Positions 1 through 5,050 of a stretch of 5,956 bases of DNA are shown piece after piece. The notes under the pieces were generated by a model, which did not search any database, was not told the DNA's origin, and saw only the letters and a program-made list of their open reading frames with translations. Position numbers and translations under genes: made by a program. The stretch's first letter is position 1. Each line of letters begins with the position of its first letter. This DNA is from Thermoplasmatota archaeon (GTDB lineage: Archaea; Thermoplasmatota; E2; DHVEG-1): NCBI GenBank assembly GCA_018824925.1, contig JAHJFH010000282.1, positions 1-5,956 on the forward strand, given 5' to 3'.

Positions 1-671
1 GCACCTGCCGCCTCCCCCTGGAGGGTATAGAGGAAATTAACTATTTGCATAAGTGCAGTGCTGAAATGTTTTGCTGGTTTACTTTCTATTTTTCCAGAAA
101 CACCTTTAAAACCGAGGAGAAGAAGGTCTTTTAGGTCCCAGCCAACGCAATATGCCCCCAGGGTGCCAAGATCATGGATGTGATAAAAACCATTGGTGTG
201 TGCTTCACCAATTTCTGGGGGATATATTTTATTAAGCCAATAGTTCGAGATGATATTTTCTGTTGCATAGACATTTAGACCTTGAAGGGAGTAACTCATA
301 TTGCTGTTTTCATTGACTTTCCAATCCATCATACTTAGATAGTCGTCAACGACGTCGATATCTTTTAGAAGGCCACCGATTTCACGAATATCTTGATGTT
401 GTTTTCTGTATAAGATATAGGCTTTTGCAGTACGTGCATGACCCTCTTCGATGAGGATTTTTTCTACCATGTCTTGTACTTGTTCGACAGTGGGGATTTC
501 ACCTCGTTTTGTTTCTTTTTCTAAAAGATCTATGACTTTGGTTGTAAGTTCAGTTGCTTTTTGATAGTCTTTCCCACCTACTGCTTGTGCTGCTTTCCAA
601 ATGGCTTCAGTAATTTTGATTGGATTGAAATCAACGACTTTTCCATCTCGTTTTCTAATTTTTCTGATCAT
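1..671 (-). CDS. nrdD: Anaerobic ribonucleoside-triphosphate reductase NrdD, N-terminal part (runs off left edge)
   Basis: Oxygen-sensitive class III ribonucleotide reductase, which reduces ribonucleoside triphosphates to dNTPs in the cytoplasm using a glycyl radical installed by NrdG. The visible 223 residues begin with an ATP-cone regulatory domain (about 1-95; KRDGKVVDF at 8-15, then VEQVQDMVE and AKAYILYR). The start of the catalytic domain follows: NENSNMSYSLQGLN at 120-133, HIHDLG at 164-169 and AYCVGWDL at 173-180. Cys175 is probably the counterpart of active-site Cys79 of phage T4 NrdD. The visible part ends at LQGEAAG, a conserved family stretch. The C-terminal zinc site and glycyl-radical loop lie outside the window. 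The ATG at 671 overlaps the nrdR stop as ATGA and has an SD nine bases upstream, so translation is probably coupled to nrdR. The family is recognised from motifs and is not in doubt. Confidence 0.95.
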   Translation of the reverse strand, partial: MIRKIRKRDGKVVDFNPIKITEAIWKAAQAVGGKDYQKATELTTKVIDLLEKETKRGEIPTVEQVQDMVEKILIEEGHARTAKAYILYRKQHQDIREIGGLLKDIDVVDDYLSMMDWKVNENSNMSYSLQGLNVYATENIISNYWLNKIYPPEIGEAHTNGFYHIHDLGTLGAYCVGWDLKDLLLLGFKGVSGKIESKPAKHFSTALMQIVNFLYTLQGEAAG

Positions 672-1138
672 TTCTTTATCTCTCCTCTACAGTTCTGTAT
701 TAATTCTTTAATCTCATTTTGAAACGAGGTAACATCGGTAAAAGAGCGATAGACTGAGGCAAATCTGATATACGCGACCTGATCGATTTCCTTTAACGCG
801 TCCATCACTATTTCTCCAATTGTTTTAGTTTCAATTTCTTCTTTTCCGTTTCGACGGATTTTTTCTTCAATAGAATCAAGTAGCTCTTCGATTTGATCGT
901 GTCCGATTGGGCGTTTTTCTAGAGCTTTCATGATACCTAATTTAATTTTCATGCGGTCAAAGTTTTCTCGACGCCCATCTTTTTTTATAACATACATAGG
1001 TGTCATTTCTATATGTTCATAGGTGGTAAATCGTCGATTACATTCGAGACATTCTCGTCGACGGCGTATCGTGTATTTTCCAGTATCGCGAGAGTCAGTT
1101 ACTTTTGTCTCATGGTGAGTACAATAAGGACAATTCAT
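668..1138 (-). CDS. nrdR: Transcriptional repressor NrdR (zinc ribbon plus ATP-cone)
   Basis: Senses ATP/dATP and represses ribonucleotide reductase genes by binding paired NrdR boxes. At 156 residues it is close to the usual family length of about 150. The N-terminal zinc ribbon has Cys3, Cys6, Cys30 and Cys33, with the DNA-contacting arginine run RRRR at 25-28 and RRFTTYE at 35-41. The ATP-cone spans about 46-136 (KKDGRRENFD at 52-61, ALEKRPI at 72-78, VAYIRFASVYRSF at 121-133). All these motifs are closely conserved with bacterial NrdR, for example that of E. coli. The ATG at 1138 has GGAGTG five bases upstream. nrdR is the promoter-proximal gene of an nrdR-nrdD operon, with two NrdR-box-like sites in its leader and promoter, implying autoregulation. 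NrdR is mainly bacterial and patchy in archaea, so horizontal acquisition is a reasonable inference. Confidence 0.97.
   Translation of the reverse strand: MNCPYCTHHETKVTDSRDTGKYTIRRRRECLECNRRFTTYEHIEMTPMYVIKKDGRRENFDRMKIKLGIMKALEKRPIGHDQIEELLDSIEEKIRRNGKEEIETKTIGEIVMDALKEIDQVAYIRFASVYRSFTDVTSFQNEIKELIQNCRGEIKK
681..687 (-). promoter_or_regulatory. Shine-Dalgarno site of nrdD, inside the end of nrdR
   Basis: On the minus strand GAGGAGA ends nine bases before the nrdD ATG at 671. It matches the anti-SD CCUCC core. It lies within the last codons of nrdR, and with the ATGA overlap this supports the chosen nrdD start and coupled translation of the two genes. Confidence 0.75.
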
Positions 1139-1143
1139 CCCAA

Positions 1144-1149
1144 CACTCC
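1144..1149 (-). promoter_or_regulatory. Shine-Dalgarno site of nrdR
   Basis: GGAGTG on the minus strand lies five bases before the ATG at 1138. It fixes that ATG as the start, which also places the first zinc cysteine at residue 3 as in the family. Confidence 0.7.
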
Positions 1150-1151
1150 AT

Positions 1152-1167
1152 ATACAACATATAGTAT
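1152..1167. promoter_or_regulatory. NrdR box, promoter-proximal to the gene
   Basis: The plus strand reads ATACAACATATAGTAT, a near-palindrome. Against the bacterial NrdR-box consensus acaCwAtATaTwGtgt as I recall it, 13 of 16 positions agree on either strand. It sits just upstream of the nrdR SD, in the predicted leader. A second box lies one 31-bp period further upstream. Role as an operator is inferred from sequence and context. Confidence 0.8.
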
Positions 1168-1182
1168 TTAACCTTAGTCTTC

Positions 1183-1198
1183 CTACATTATGTAGTAT
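1183..1198. promoter_or_regulatory. NrdR box, distal, over the predicted transcription start
   Basis: The plus strand reads CTACATTATGTAGTAT and contains the palindrome CTACATTATGTAG. It is identical to the proximal box at 12 of 16 positions and matches the consensus at about 11 of 16. The offset between the two boxes is exactly 31 bp, the three-helical-turn spacing known for NrdR operators. The predicted start site of nrdR (about 1183-1187) falls in this box, so bound NrdR would block initiation. Confidence 0.75.
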
Positions 1199-1208
1199 AA
1201 TTGCAGGG

Positions 1209-1216
1209 TATATAAA
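1209..1216 (-). promoter_or_regulatory. Archaeal TATA box of the nrdR-nrdD operon
   Basis: The minus strand reads TTTATATA, an ideal archaeal TATA box, preceded by a purine-rich GAAGA that could serve as the BRE. A start about 26 bases downstream would lie near 1185, giving a leader of roughly 45 bases that carries the proximal NrdR box and the SD. Confidence 0.65.
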
Positions 1217-1272
1217 TCTTCGGTTTTACACAAAAAAACCACTGAAATTATTATTTGTTTCCTGCTTTTATT

Positions 1273-1300
1273 CTATATAATTTTAGTTATCATTTATATA
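1273..1300 (+). promoter_or_regulatory. Candidate TATA boxes for trmO
   Basis: Two TATA-like elements precede trmO: CTATATAA at 1273-1280 and TTTATATA at 1293-1300. The first would give a start near 1303 and a leader containing the GGTGA SD at 1316-1320. The second is the better consensus but would place the start almost at the ATG and lose the SD. I favour the first on that basis, without certainty. Confidence 0.4.
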
Positions 1301-1315
1301 TGTAAAATTGAGTGT

Positions 1316-1320
1316 GGTGA
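1316..1320 (+). promoter_or_regulatory. Shine-Dalgarno site of trmO
   Basis: GGTGA ends four bases before the ATG at 1325 and matches the archaeal anti-SD core UCACC. It supports this ATG over the in-frame ATGs at codons 4 and 10. Confidence 0.6.
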
Positions 1321-1324
1321 AACT

Positions 1325-1771
1325 ATGAAAACCATGCCAGTCGAATTCCAAATGATCGGAATTATTCTTTCTCCTTATGAAACACCGAAAGATGCACCAT
1401 GTATGAGTGACGGTACACCCATGGAAATCGAAATCTATCCGGATTATCAAGATGCACTTACAGATATCGATGGTTTTACACATCTTCATGTTATATATTG
1501 GCTCCACAGATCACAGGGGTATTCTCTTTTAGTAACAACACCTTGGGAGCAAACACCTCATGGGCTCTTTGCTACACGATCACCTCATCGACCCAATCCG
1601 ATTGGTTATTCCGTAGTAACCATAATTAGCAGAAATAAGAATCGATTACTAGTTACAGGCTTAGATGCGATCAATGAAACTCCAGTCATTGACATTAAAC
1701 CTTACATTAGTTTTCGAGATGCGGTACCAAATGCAAAAAATGGTTGGTTGGAAAAATTGCGTTCACAATGA
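1325..1771 (+). CDS. trmO: tRNA (N6-threonylcarbamoyladenosine37-N6)-methyltransferase TrmO
   Basis: SAM-dependent enzyme that methylates t6A at position 37 of ACY-decoding threonine tRNA to m6t6A, improving decoding (known for E. coli TrmO, formerly YaeB; UPF0066/VirR family). The 148-residue protein is the compact archaeal length and lacks the C-terminal extension of the E. coli form. The N-terminal FQMIGIILSPY at 8-18 opens the beta-barrel fold. GLFATRSPHRPNPIG at 80-94 is the family signature and lines the SAM pocket, and DAINETPVIDIKPY at 114-127 is the second conserved block. It is divergent from nrdR. Its 3' end overlaps the convergent ThiI-like gene by nine bases. The substrate in this organism is inferred from the family; some archaeal members are uncharacterised. 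Confidence 0.9.
   Translation: MKTMPVEFQMIGIILSPYETPKDAPCMSDGTPMEIEIYPDYQDALTDIDGFTHLHVIYWLHRSQGYSLLVTTPWEQTPHGLFATRSPHRPNPIGYSVVTIISRNKNRLLVTGLDAINETPVIDIKPYISFRDAVPNAKNGWLEKLRSQ
1735..1756 (-). terminator. Oligo-T tracts after the ThiI-like gene
   Basis: Downstream of the stop at 1763 the minus strand has T5 (1756-1752) and T6 (1740-1735), which are lysine- and asparagine-coding A-runs of trmO on the other strand. They are plausible archaeal U-tract termination sites for the leftward DUF123-cutA-thiI transcript. Confidence 0.4.
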
Positions 1772-2395
1772 TATCTTCTTTTTATTTTCAAATGCTGTTA
1801 AAACCAATGCTTGTATATTCATATATTCCTCGTGTTGCAGAATTGGTAAAAGTTGCGCTTGCGTCGCTGGTTTCGATGGGACTGCAAAACAGCCTGATGA
1901 TCTTTGAATAGATAGATCATAGGTACCAATTTGTTTAGCTATTTTTATAACTTCTTGCTTATCATAACCTATAAGGGGACGAAGAATAGGTAATGATACT
2001 ACTTGATCAATAATCTGTAAATTTCGGAGGGTTTGCGAAGCAACTTGACCTAAAGAATCGCCCATTATAATTCCTTCAGCACCGAATTCTTGAGCTAAAG
2101 CAGCAGCATATCGTATAATCATTCGTTTACATATGATACAGGTATACCTAGGATCTTCACAGGTTTCTTTATACTTTGAAAGAGGGGCCCCATGGGGAAT
2201 AGAGAAAGCATTAATAGCACATGGCATAATGGTCTTTAGATATTTAGCTAAGCCGATAAAATTTGATATTTCTCTATCATCAGTAAACGGTCGATTATCA
2301 GCATGAACAAGTATAATATGATCAGCATATTTCGACAATAAATAGGTAGCTACAGGTGAATCAATCCCACTGGATACCAATGACACAAGCTTCAT
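1763..2395 (-). CDS. thiI: Stand-alone ThiI-type sulfurtransferase (PP-loop AANH domain)
   Basis: Resembles the adenylating/sulfurtransferase domain of ThiI, which makes 4-thiouridine at tRNA position 8 and, in some organisms, supplies sulfur for thiamine thiazole. Of its 210 residues, the PP-loop SSGIDSPVA is at 8-16; the usual SGGxDS has Ser for the first Gly here. CIICKRMIIRYAAALA at 86-101 and GDSLGQVASQT at 112-122 are ThiI signatures. Cys169 in SSGCFAVPSKPAT is the likely counterpart of catalytic Cys344 of E. coli ThiI. The N-terminal ferredoxin-like and THUMP tRNA-binding domains and the C-terminal rhodanese domain are all absent, so a separate tRNA-binding partner or another substrate is possible. 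The start at 2395 overlaps the cutA stop as ATGA, with AAGGA seven bases upstream. ThiI homology is clear; the exact reaction is inferred. Confidence 0.85.
   Translation of the reverse strand: MKLVSLVSSGIDSPVATYLLSKYADHIILVHADNRPFTDDREISNFIGLAKYLKTIMPCAINAFSIPHGAPLSKYKETCEDPRYTCIICKRMIIRYAAALAQEFGAEGIIMGDSLGQVASQTLRNLQIIDQVVSLPILRPLIGYDKQEVIKIAKQIGTYDLSIQRSSGCFAVPSKPATQAQLLPILQHEEYMNIQALVLTAFENKKKISL
1776..1788 (+). terminator. Oligo-T tract after trmO
   Basis: Immediately after the trmO stop the plus strand has T5 at 1779-1783 and T4 at 1785-1788, with no obvious hairpin. Archaeal termination often needs only U-rich tracts. The tract lies inside the coding region of the opposing ThiI-like gene. 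Confidence 0.45.
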
Positions 2396-2706
2396 TGTGT
2401 TTCCTTCATAATATACTTAAGATAACTTTCAAGACCAGAGGTAACTGAGAGGGTAATGATATCAGGAACCTCATAGGAATGATTATCCTTGATTGTTTTA
2501 ATCGTTTTTTCAATCAGAGCTTCAGTCGTTTTCGCAAGAAGAATTGATTCTTGGCCCTCCTCCATCTTACCATTCCAGCGATATATAGAATGAATCATAG
2601 GGATGATATTTACACAGGCTACTAGCTTATGTTTTACCAGATATCGACCTATCCTCTTTGCTTCTTCAACTGAACCAACAGTTGAAAATATTATGGTTAT
2701 CATCAT
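2392..2706 (-). CDS. cutA: CutA1 family divalent-cation tolerance protein
   Basis: Small cytoplasmic trimeric protein with a PII-like ferredoxin fold, linked to copper tolerance in E. coli, though its molecular role remains unclear. The 104 residues match the family length. Visible signatures are ACVNIIP at 30-36, SIYRWNGKMEE at 40-50, Glu53 in the segment that follows, and HSYEVPDII at 76-84, all in the usual order. The start is either of two adjacent ATGs (2706 or 2703), and I see no convincing SD. The upstream DUF123 gene stops 24 bases away and the ThiI-like gene overlaps the stop, so cutA is the middle gene of a three-gene leftward operon. No metal-transport gene is nearby to explain its role. 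Confidence 0.93.
   Translation of the reverse strand: MMITIIFSTVGSVEEAKRIGRYLVKHKLVACVNIIPMIHSIYRWNGKMEEGQESILLAKTTEALIEKTIKTIKDNHSYEVPDIITLSVTSGLESYLKYIMKETQ
2403..2407 (-). promoter_or_regulatory. Shine-Dalgarno site of the ThiI-like gene
   Basis: AAGGA on the minus strand, within the last cutA codons, lies seven bases before the ATG at 2395. It supports reinitiation or coupled translation across the ATGA overlap. Confidence 0.55.
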
Positions 2707-2716
2707 TTTTTCTTAT

Positions 2717-2732
2717 AAAATCATGTGATTTT
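2717..2732. repeat. Short inverted repeat between the DUF123 gene and cutA
   Basis: AAAATCATGTGATTTT has perfect 7-bp arms (AAAATCA and TGATTTT) around a two-base centre. It covers most of the 24-bp gap and touches the stop codon of the DUF123 gene. It could be a weak hairpin or an operator-like site, but in AT-rich DNA it may be chance. Confidence 0.4.
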
Positions 2733-3141
2733 AATCCTTCTGATATAGAGTATATTCATAAAAACCAACTGGCGGTATTATCCTATTCACCAGATTAGTT
2801 TCACCCCAAAACAGATGGCCAGCACATTTACAACCACTAGATCCAAATTTTGATATTACTTCCAAATTCGAAGCTAAATCTTGTGCGACTAAACATTCCA
2901 TCCATATCTTAGACTCATAAATATAAATTTTCTTAATTTGAGCATGCTGTACTAAAAAATCAATATGCCAAAAAAATGTTTTAACATTAGACATATGCCT
3001 TCGGAGACGTGCTTCTAAGTTATTTAATGCTGAACCTACATACACATAATCCCCTTTTTTAAACAACGCTGAGAAACGAGTACCAAAACAAAGCTTTTTA
3101 TCTTCAGCTAGACGAAGGTGCAAAACATACGTACCTTTCAA
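2731..3141 (-). CDS. DUF123 / COG1833 GIY-YIG domain protein, TTG start
   Basis: Member of the small archaeal GIY-YIG nuclease-like family DUF123 (COG1833, Uri superfamily endonuclease), whose cellular role is not established. Of 136 residues, GTYVLHL at 3-9 and DYVYVGSALNNLEARLRRH at 31-49 contain the GIY-YIG core with Arg45 and Arg48. WHIDFL at 58-63 and Glu82 in ECLVAQ supply further candidate catalytic or metal-binding residues. FGSSGCKCAGHLF at 99-111 resembles a family motif I recall as FGSSDCxCxSHLF, with Gly103 in place of Asp. The start is TTG at 3141. No ATG or GTG lies upstream before an in-frame TAA, and the family begins exactly at GTYVL, so TTG is likely real; AGGT lies nine bases before it. 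It is the first gene of the operon with cutA and thiI. Confidence 0.85.
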   Translation of the reverse strand: MKGTYVLHLRLAEDKKLCFGTRFSALFKKGDYVYVGSALNNLEARLRRHMSNVKTFFWHIDFLVQHAQIKKIYIYESKIWMECLVAQDLASNLEVISKFGSSGCKCAGHLFWGETNLVNRIIPPVGFYEYTLYQKD

Positions 3142-3177
3142 TAAATAACAACCTAACCACCAATATTATACAGAGTC

Positions 3178-3185
3178 TTTATAAA
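3178..3185. promoter_or_regulatory. Palindromic TATA box shared by divergent genes
   Basis: TTTATAAA reads the same on both strands, within the 67-bp region between the leftward DUF123 operon and the rightward small gene. Its centre is 27-28 bp from the rightward ATG at 3209, which has no SD, as expected for a leaderless transcript. Leftward it would give a start near 3155 and a leader of about 14 bases. Use in both directions is inferred. Confidence 0.5.
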
Positions 3186-3208
3186 CTTTAAATAATTCAA
3201 TTATACCA

Positions 3209-3574
3209 ATGACAGAAACAACTATTGAACTCCTCTCCATTTCCACTCTAATCGAAGCCAAACAAGCAATCGAAAATATACAGGTAGACCCAAAAAGCAT
3301 CCCAATAATGACCCCTAAAGCAATAATGAAACATATCAAATTACATCATATACATACACAAGATGCCATCATCATCAAACAAGACATGCTCTCCATTGGT
3401 GGTGACGTTGCTATACCAAAAGAAACTTTTTACCTTAAAAATGAATCTGTATCTATCCTCATTTTTGGCACACTTACACAAGTACACACACTAGTCCAAA
3501 AACTCAGACGACATTACCCCCGTCTCCAAAAAATCGCTAATCAGCTTAATCAAATTTTAGAAAAAATAGAATAA
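3209..3574 (+). CDS. Stand-alone protein resembling the N-terminal module of long dihydropteroate synthases
   Basis: A 121-residue soluble protein with no signal peptide or membrane segment. VDPKSIPIMTPKAIMKHIK at 26-44, DAIIIKQDMLSIGGDVAIPK at 52-71 and SILIFGTLTQVHTLVQKLRR at 82-101 resemble the non-catalytic N-terminal region of long bacterial dihydropteroate synthase-like proteins (there roughly ANILKQEMLSLGGDAAV, then LLMGTxxQ and a KL-rich helix), as I remember that family. The TIM-barrel that binds pterin and p-aminobenzoate is absent and the reading frame closes cleanly, so this is a free-standing module, not obviously a truncated gene. Its function is unknown. It precedes purB by 59 bp on the same strand, which hints at a folate/purine link without proving it. 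The ATG at 3209 has no SD and suits a leaderless mRNA. Confidence 0.7.
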   Translation: MTETTIELLSISTLIEAKQAIENIQVDPKSIPIMTPKAIMKHIKLHHIHTQDAIIIKQDMLSIGGDVAIPKETFYLKNESVSILIFGTLTQVHTLVQKLRRHYPRLQKIANQLNQILEKIE

Positions 3575-3599
3575 ACAAAACATTCTCGCCAAAAAGTCA

Positions 3600-3607
3600 T
3601 TAAATAA
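3600..3607 (+). promoter_or_regulatory. Candidate TATA box of purB
   Basis: TTAAATAA is centred about 30 bp before the purB ATG at 3634, in a 59-bp gap that contains no SD. The spacing predicts a start within a few bases of the ATG, that is, a leaderless or nearly leaderless purB transcript separate from the upstream gene. Confidence 0.4.
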
Positions 3608-3633
3608 CATCTTCATTCAGTGCATGATTCTTT

Positions 3634-4983
3634 ATGGATAACTCAGTATGCCCCTTAGATTTCCGCTATGGCAGAAAAGAAGTAAAAGATATTTTTGGTG
3701 AAGAAAGCAAATTACAATATCTACTTGATGTGGAAGCAGCACTAGCTCGAGCACACGCTGCAGTAGGTAATATTTCACAAAAAGACGCTAAGGAAATCAC
3801 AAAAAAAGCCAACATTAGTTATGTCAAGGTAGATCGAGTAAGAGAAATAGAAAAAGATACTCGCCATGATATAATGGCTGTCACTAGAGCACTCAGTGAA
3901 GTCTGCACTGGAAATGCAAGAAAATATATCCACCTTGGTGCAACAAGTTATGATATTGTTGATACCGCTAACGCACTACAATTTGCCCAAACATTAACCC
4001 TTCTCAAAATCCAATTAAAACAGTTACGAAATACGCTTCTCAAATTAGCAAAAAAACACAAAAATACTGTAATGCCGGGACGTACCCATGGACAATTCTC
4101 AATTCCCACAACCTTTGGTCTTAAAATGGCGGTATATGCTCTCGAAGTCGATAGACACATGGAACGCCTTCATGAGGCTTCTAGTCGAATCCTTGTTGGG
4201 AAAATGTCTGGTGCTGTAGGAACTGGAGCCGCTCTTGGAAAACAAGCGTTAAAAATACAACAGCTTGTCATGCAAGAATTACAATTAGGCGTAGAAGAGG
4301 GAGCAACACAAATAGTTGGACGCGATCGCTATATCGAACTCCTCTGTATACTGGCAAATATCGCAGCAAGTATGGAAAAATTCGCTACTGAAATACGAAA
4401 CTTACAACGTAGTGAAATTGGGGAAACTGCAGAAGCTTTTGAAACAGAAAAGCAGGTGGGTTCTTCTACTATGCCTCATAAACAGAATCCAATTCTTTGT
4501 GAGCAAGTATCAGGTCTTGCACGGGTTGTTCGTACCATGGTTATTCCTGGTTTTGAAAATGCAATACAATGGCATGAAAGGGATCTCTGTAACTCATCTG
4601 CTGAACGATTTATTCTTCCACACGCCCTTATTCTCACCGATTGGATTACATATCAGATGAATCGCGTATTTACCAATTTGAAAGTCTACCCAGAACGAAT
4701 GCAAGAAAATCTGAAGCAATCTCGAGGGCTGCCTATGGCTGAATCAATCATGATAAAACTTGTAGAAAAGGGCATGGGGCGCGGTGATGCTCATGAACTT
4801 ATGCGCACTTCTGCTATGGAGGCACTTGCTCATAACACTGATCTCTACACAATTTTAAAAAAGAAACAACAGGTAACACAATACCTCTCAGAAATGGAAA
4901 TAAAAGAAGCACTTAAACCAGAAAATTATCTTGGTGTAGCACCACAAACTGTTGATTATATTGTGAAAAAACTAAGTCACTAA
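3634..4983 (+). CDS. purB: Adenylosuccinate lyase PurB
   Basis: Catalyses two fumarate-releasing steps of purine synthesis: SAICAR to AICAR, and adenylosuccinate to AMP. It acts as a cytoplasmic homotetramer. At 449 residues it has the length of the compact archaeal/Bacillus-type enzyme. EKDTRHD at 73-79 carries His78, the counterpart of B. subtilis His68. HLGATSYDIVDTA at 100-112 and GRTHGQ at 149-154 (His152, general acid) follow. GSSTMPHKQNP at 276-286 is the fumarate lyase superfamily signature with the flexible catalytic serine loop. HERDLCNSSAERFILP at 314-329 is typical of adenylosuccinate rather than argininosuccinate lyase. The N-terminus CPLDFRYG also fits PurB. There is no SD before the ATG. 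The tandem stop TAATAA closes the gene. No other pur gene is in the window. Confidence 0.96.
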   Translation: MDNSVCPLDFRYGRKEVKDIFGEESKLQYLLDVEAALARAHAAVGNISQKDAKEITKKANISYVKVDRVREIEKDTRHDIMAVTRALSEVCTGNARKYIHLGATSYDIVDTANALQFAQTLTLLKIQLKQLRNTLLKLAKKHKNTVMPGRTHGQFSIPTTFGLKMAVYALEVDRHMERLHEASSRILVGKMSGAVGTGAALGKQALKIQQLVMQELQLGVEEGATQIVGRDRYIELLCILANIAASMEKFATEIRNLQRSEIGETAEAFETEKQVGSSTMPHKQNPILCEQVSGLARVVRTMVIPGFENAIQWHERDLCNSSAERFILPHALILTDWITYQMNRVFTNLKVYPERMQENLKQSRGLPMAESIMIKLVEKGMGRGDAHELMRTSAMEALAHNTDLYTILKKKQQVTQYLSEMEIKEALKPENYLGVAPQTVDYIVKKLSH

Positions 4984-5012
4984 TAAGAGATATATTAGTT
5001 ATTTTCAAGCGA

Positions 5013-5027
5013 AATATCCTTTAATAG
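5013..5027 (+). promoter_or_regulatory. Candidate promoter of tyrS in the purB-tyrS gap
   Basis: The 67-bp gap after purB is AT-rich. TTTAATAG at 5020-5027 is centred about 27 bp before the tyrS ATG at 5051, and AATATC at 5013-5018 is at that distance from the in-frame ATG at 5042. Neither ATG has an SD, so leaderless transcription is likely. Only a weak T-tract (TTATTTTC, 4999-5006) is available to terminate purB. Confidence 0.35.
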
Positions 5028-5050
5028 CTTTTGCCATTCCGATGAATGTT

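Noticed and set aside
1222..1240. Inverted repeat GGTTTT/AAAACC in the nrdR-trmO gap, with a T7 run on the minus strand
   Set aside because: It looks like a terminator for a leftward transcript, but no leftward gene lies upstream of it. The stem is short and AT-rich, so it is probably incidental.
1139..1324. Possible small RNA or riboswitch in the 186-bp divergent gap
   Set aside because: The content is explained by two promoters, the NrdR boxes and SD sites; I see no conserved aptamer or stable structure.
1283..1507. Leftward open frame opposite the 5' half of trmO
   Set aside because: It is antisense to a gene with strong family motifs, its translation is rich in Cys and His without recognisable domains, and it has no SD.
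1665..1907. Rightward open frame spanning the trmO/thiI junction
   Set aside because: It overlaps two well-supported genes in another frame and antisense, with no family resemblance.
3575..3633. Possible truncation of a dihydropteroate synthase, with its barrel lost after the small gene
   Set aside because: I see no remnant of a TIM-barrel sequence in this gap, and purB begins directly after it.
3948..4160. Leftward open frame inside purB
   Set aside because: Antisense shadow of a conserved enzyme, with no motif or initiation signal.
4316..4660. Rightward open frame inside purB in another frame
   Set aside because: It is fully inside the catalytic core of PurB, and the translation looks like an out-of-frame reading.
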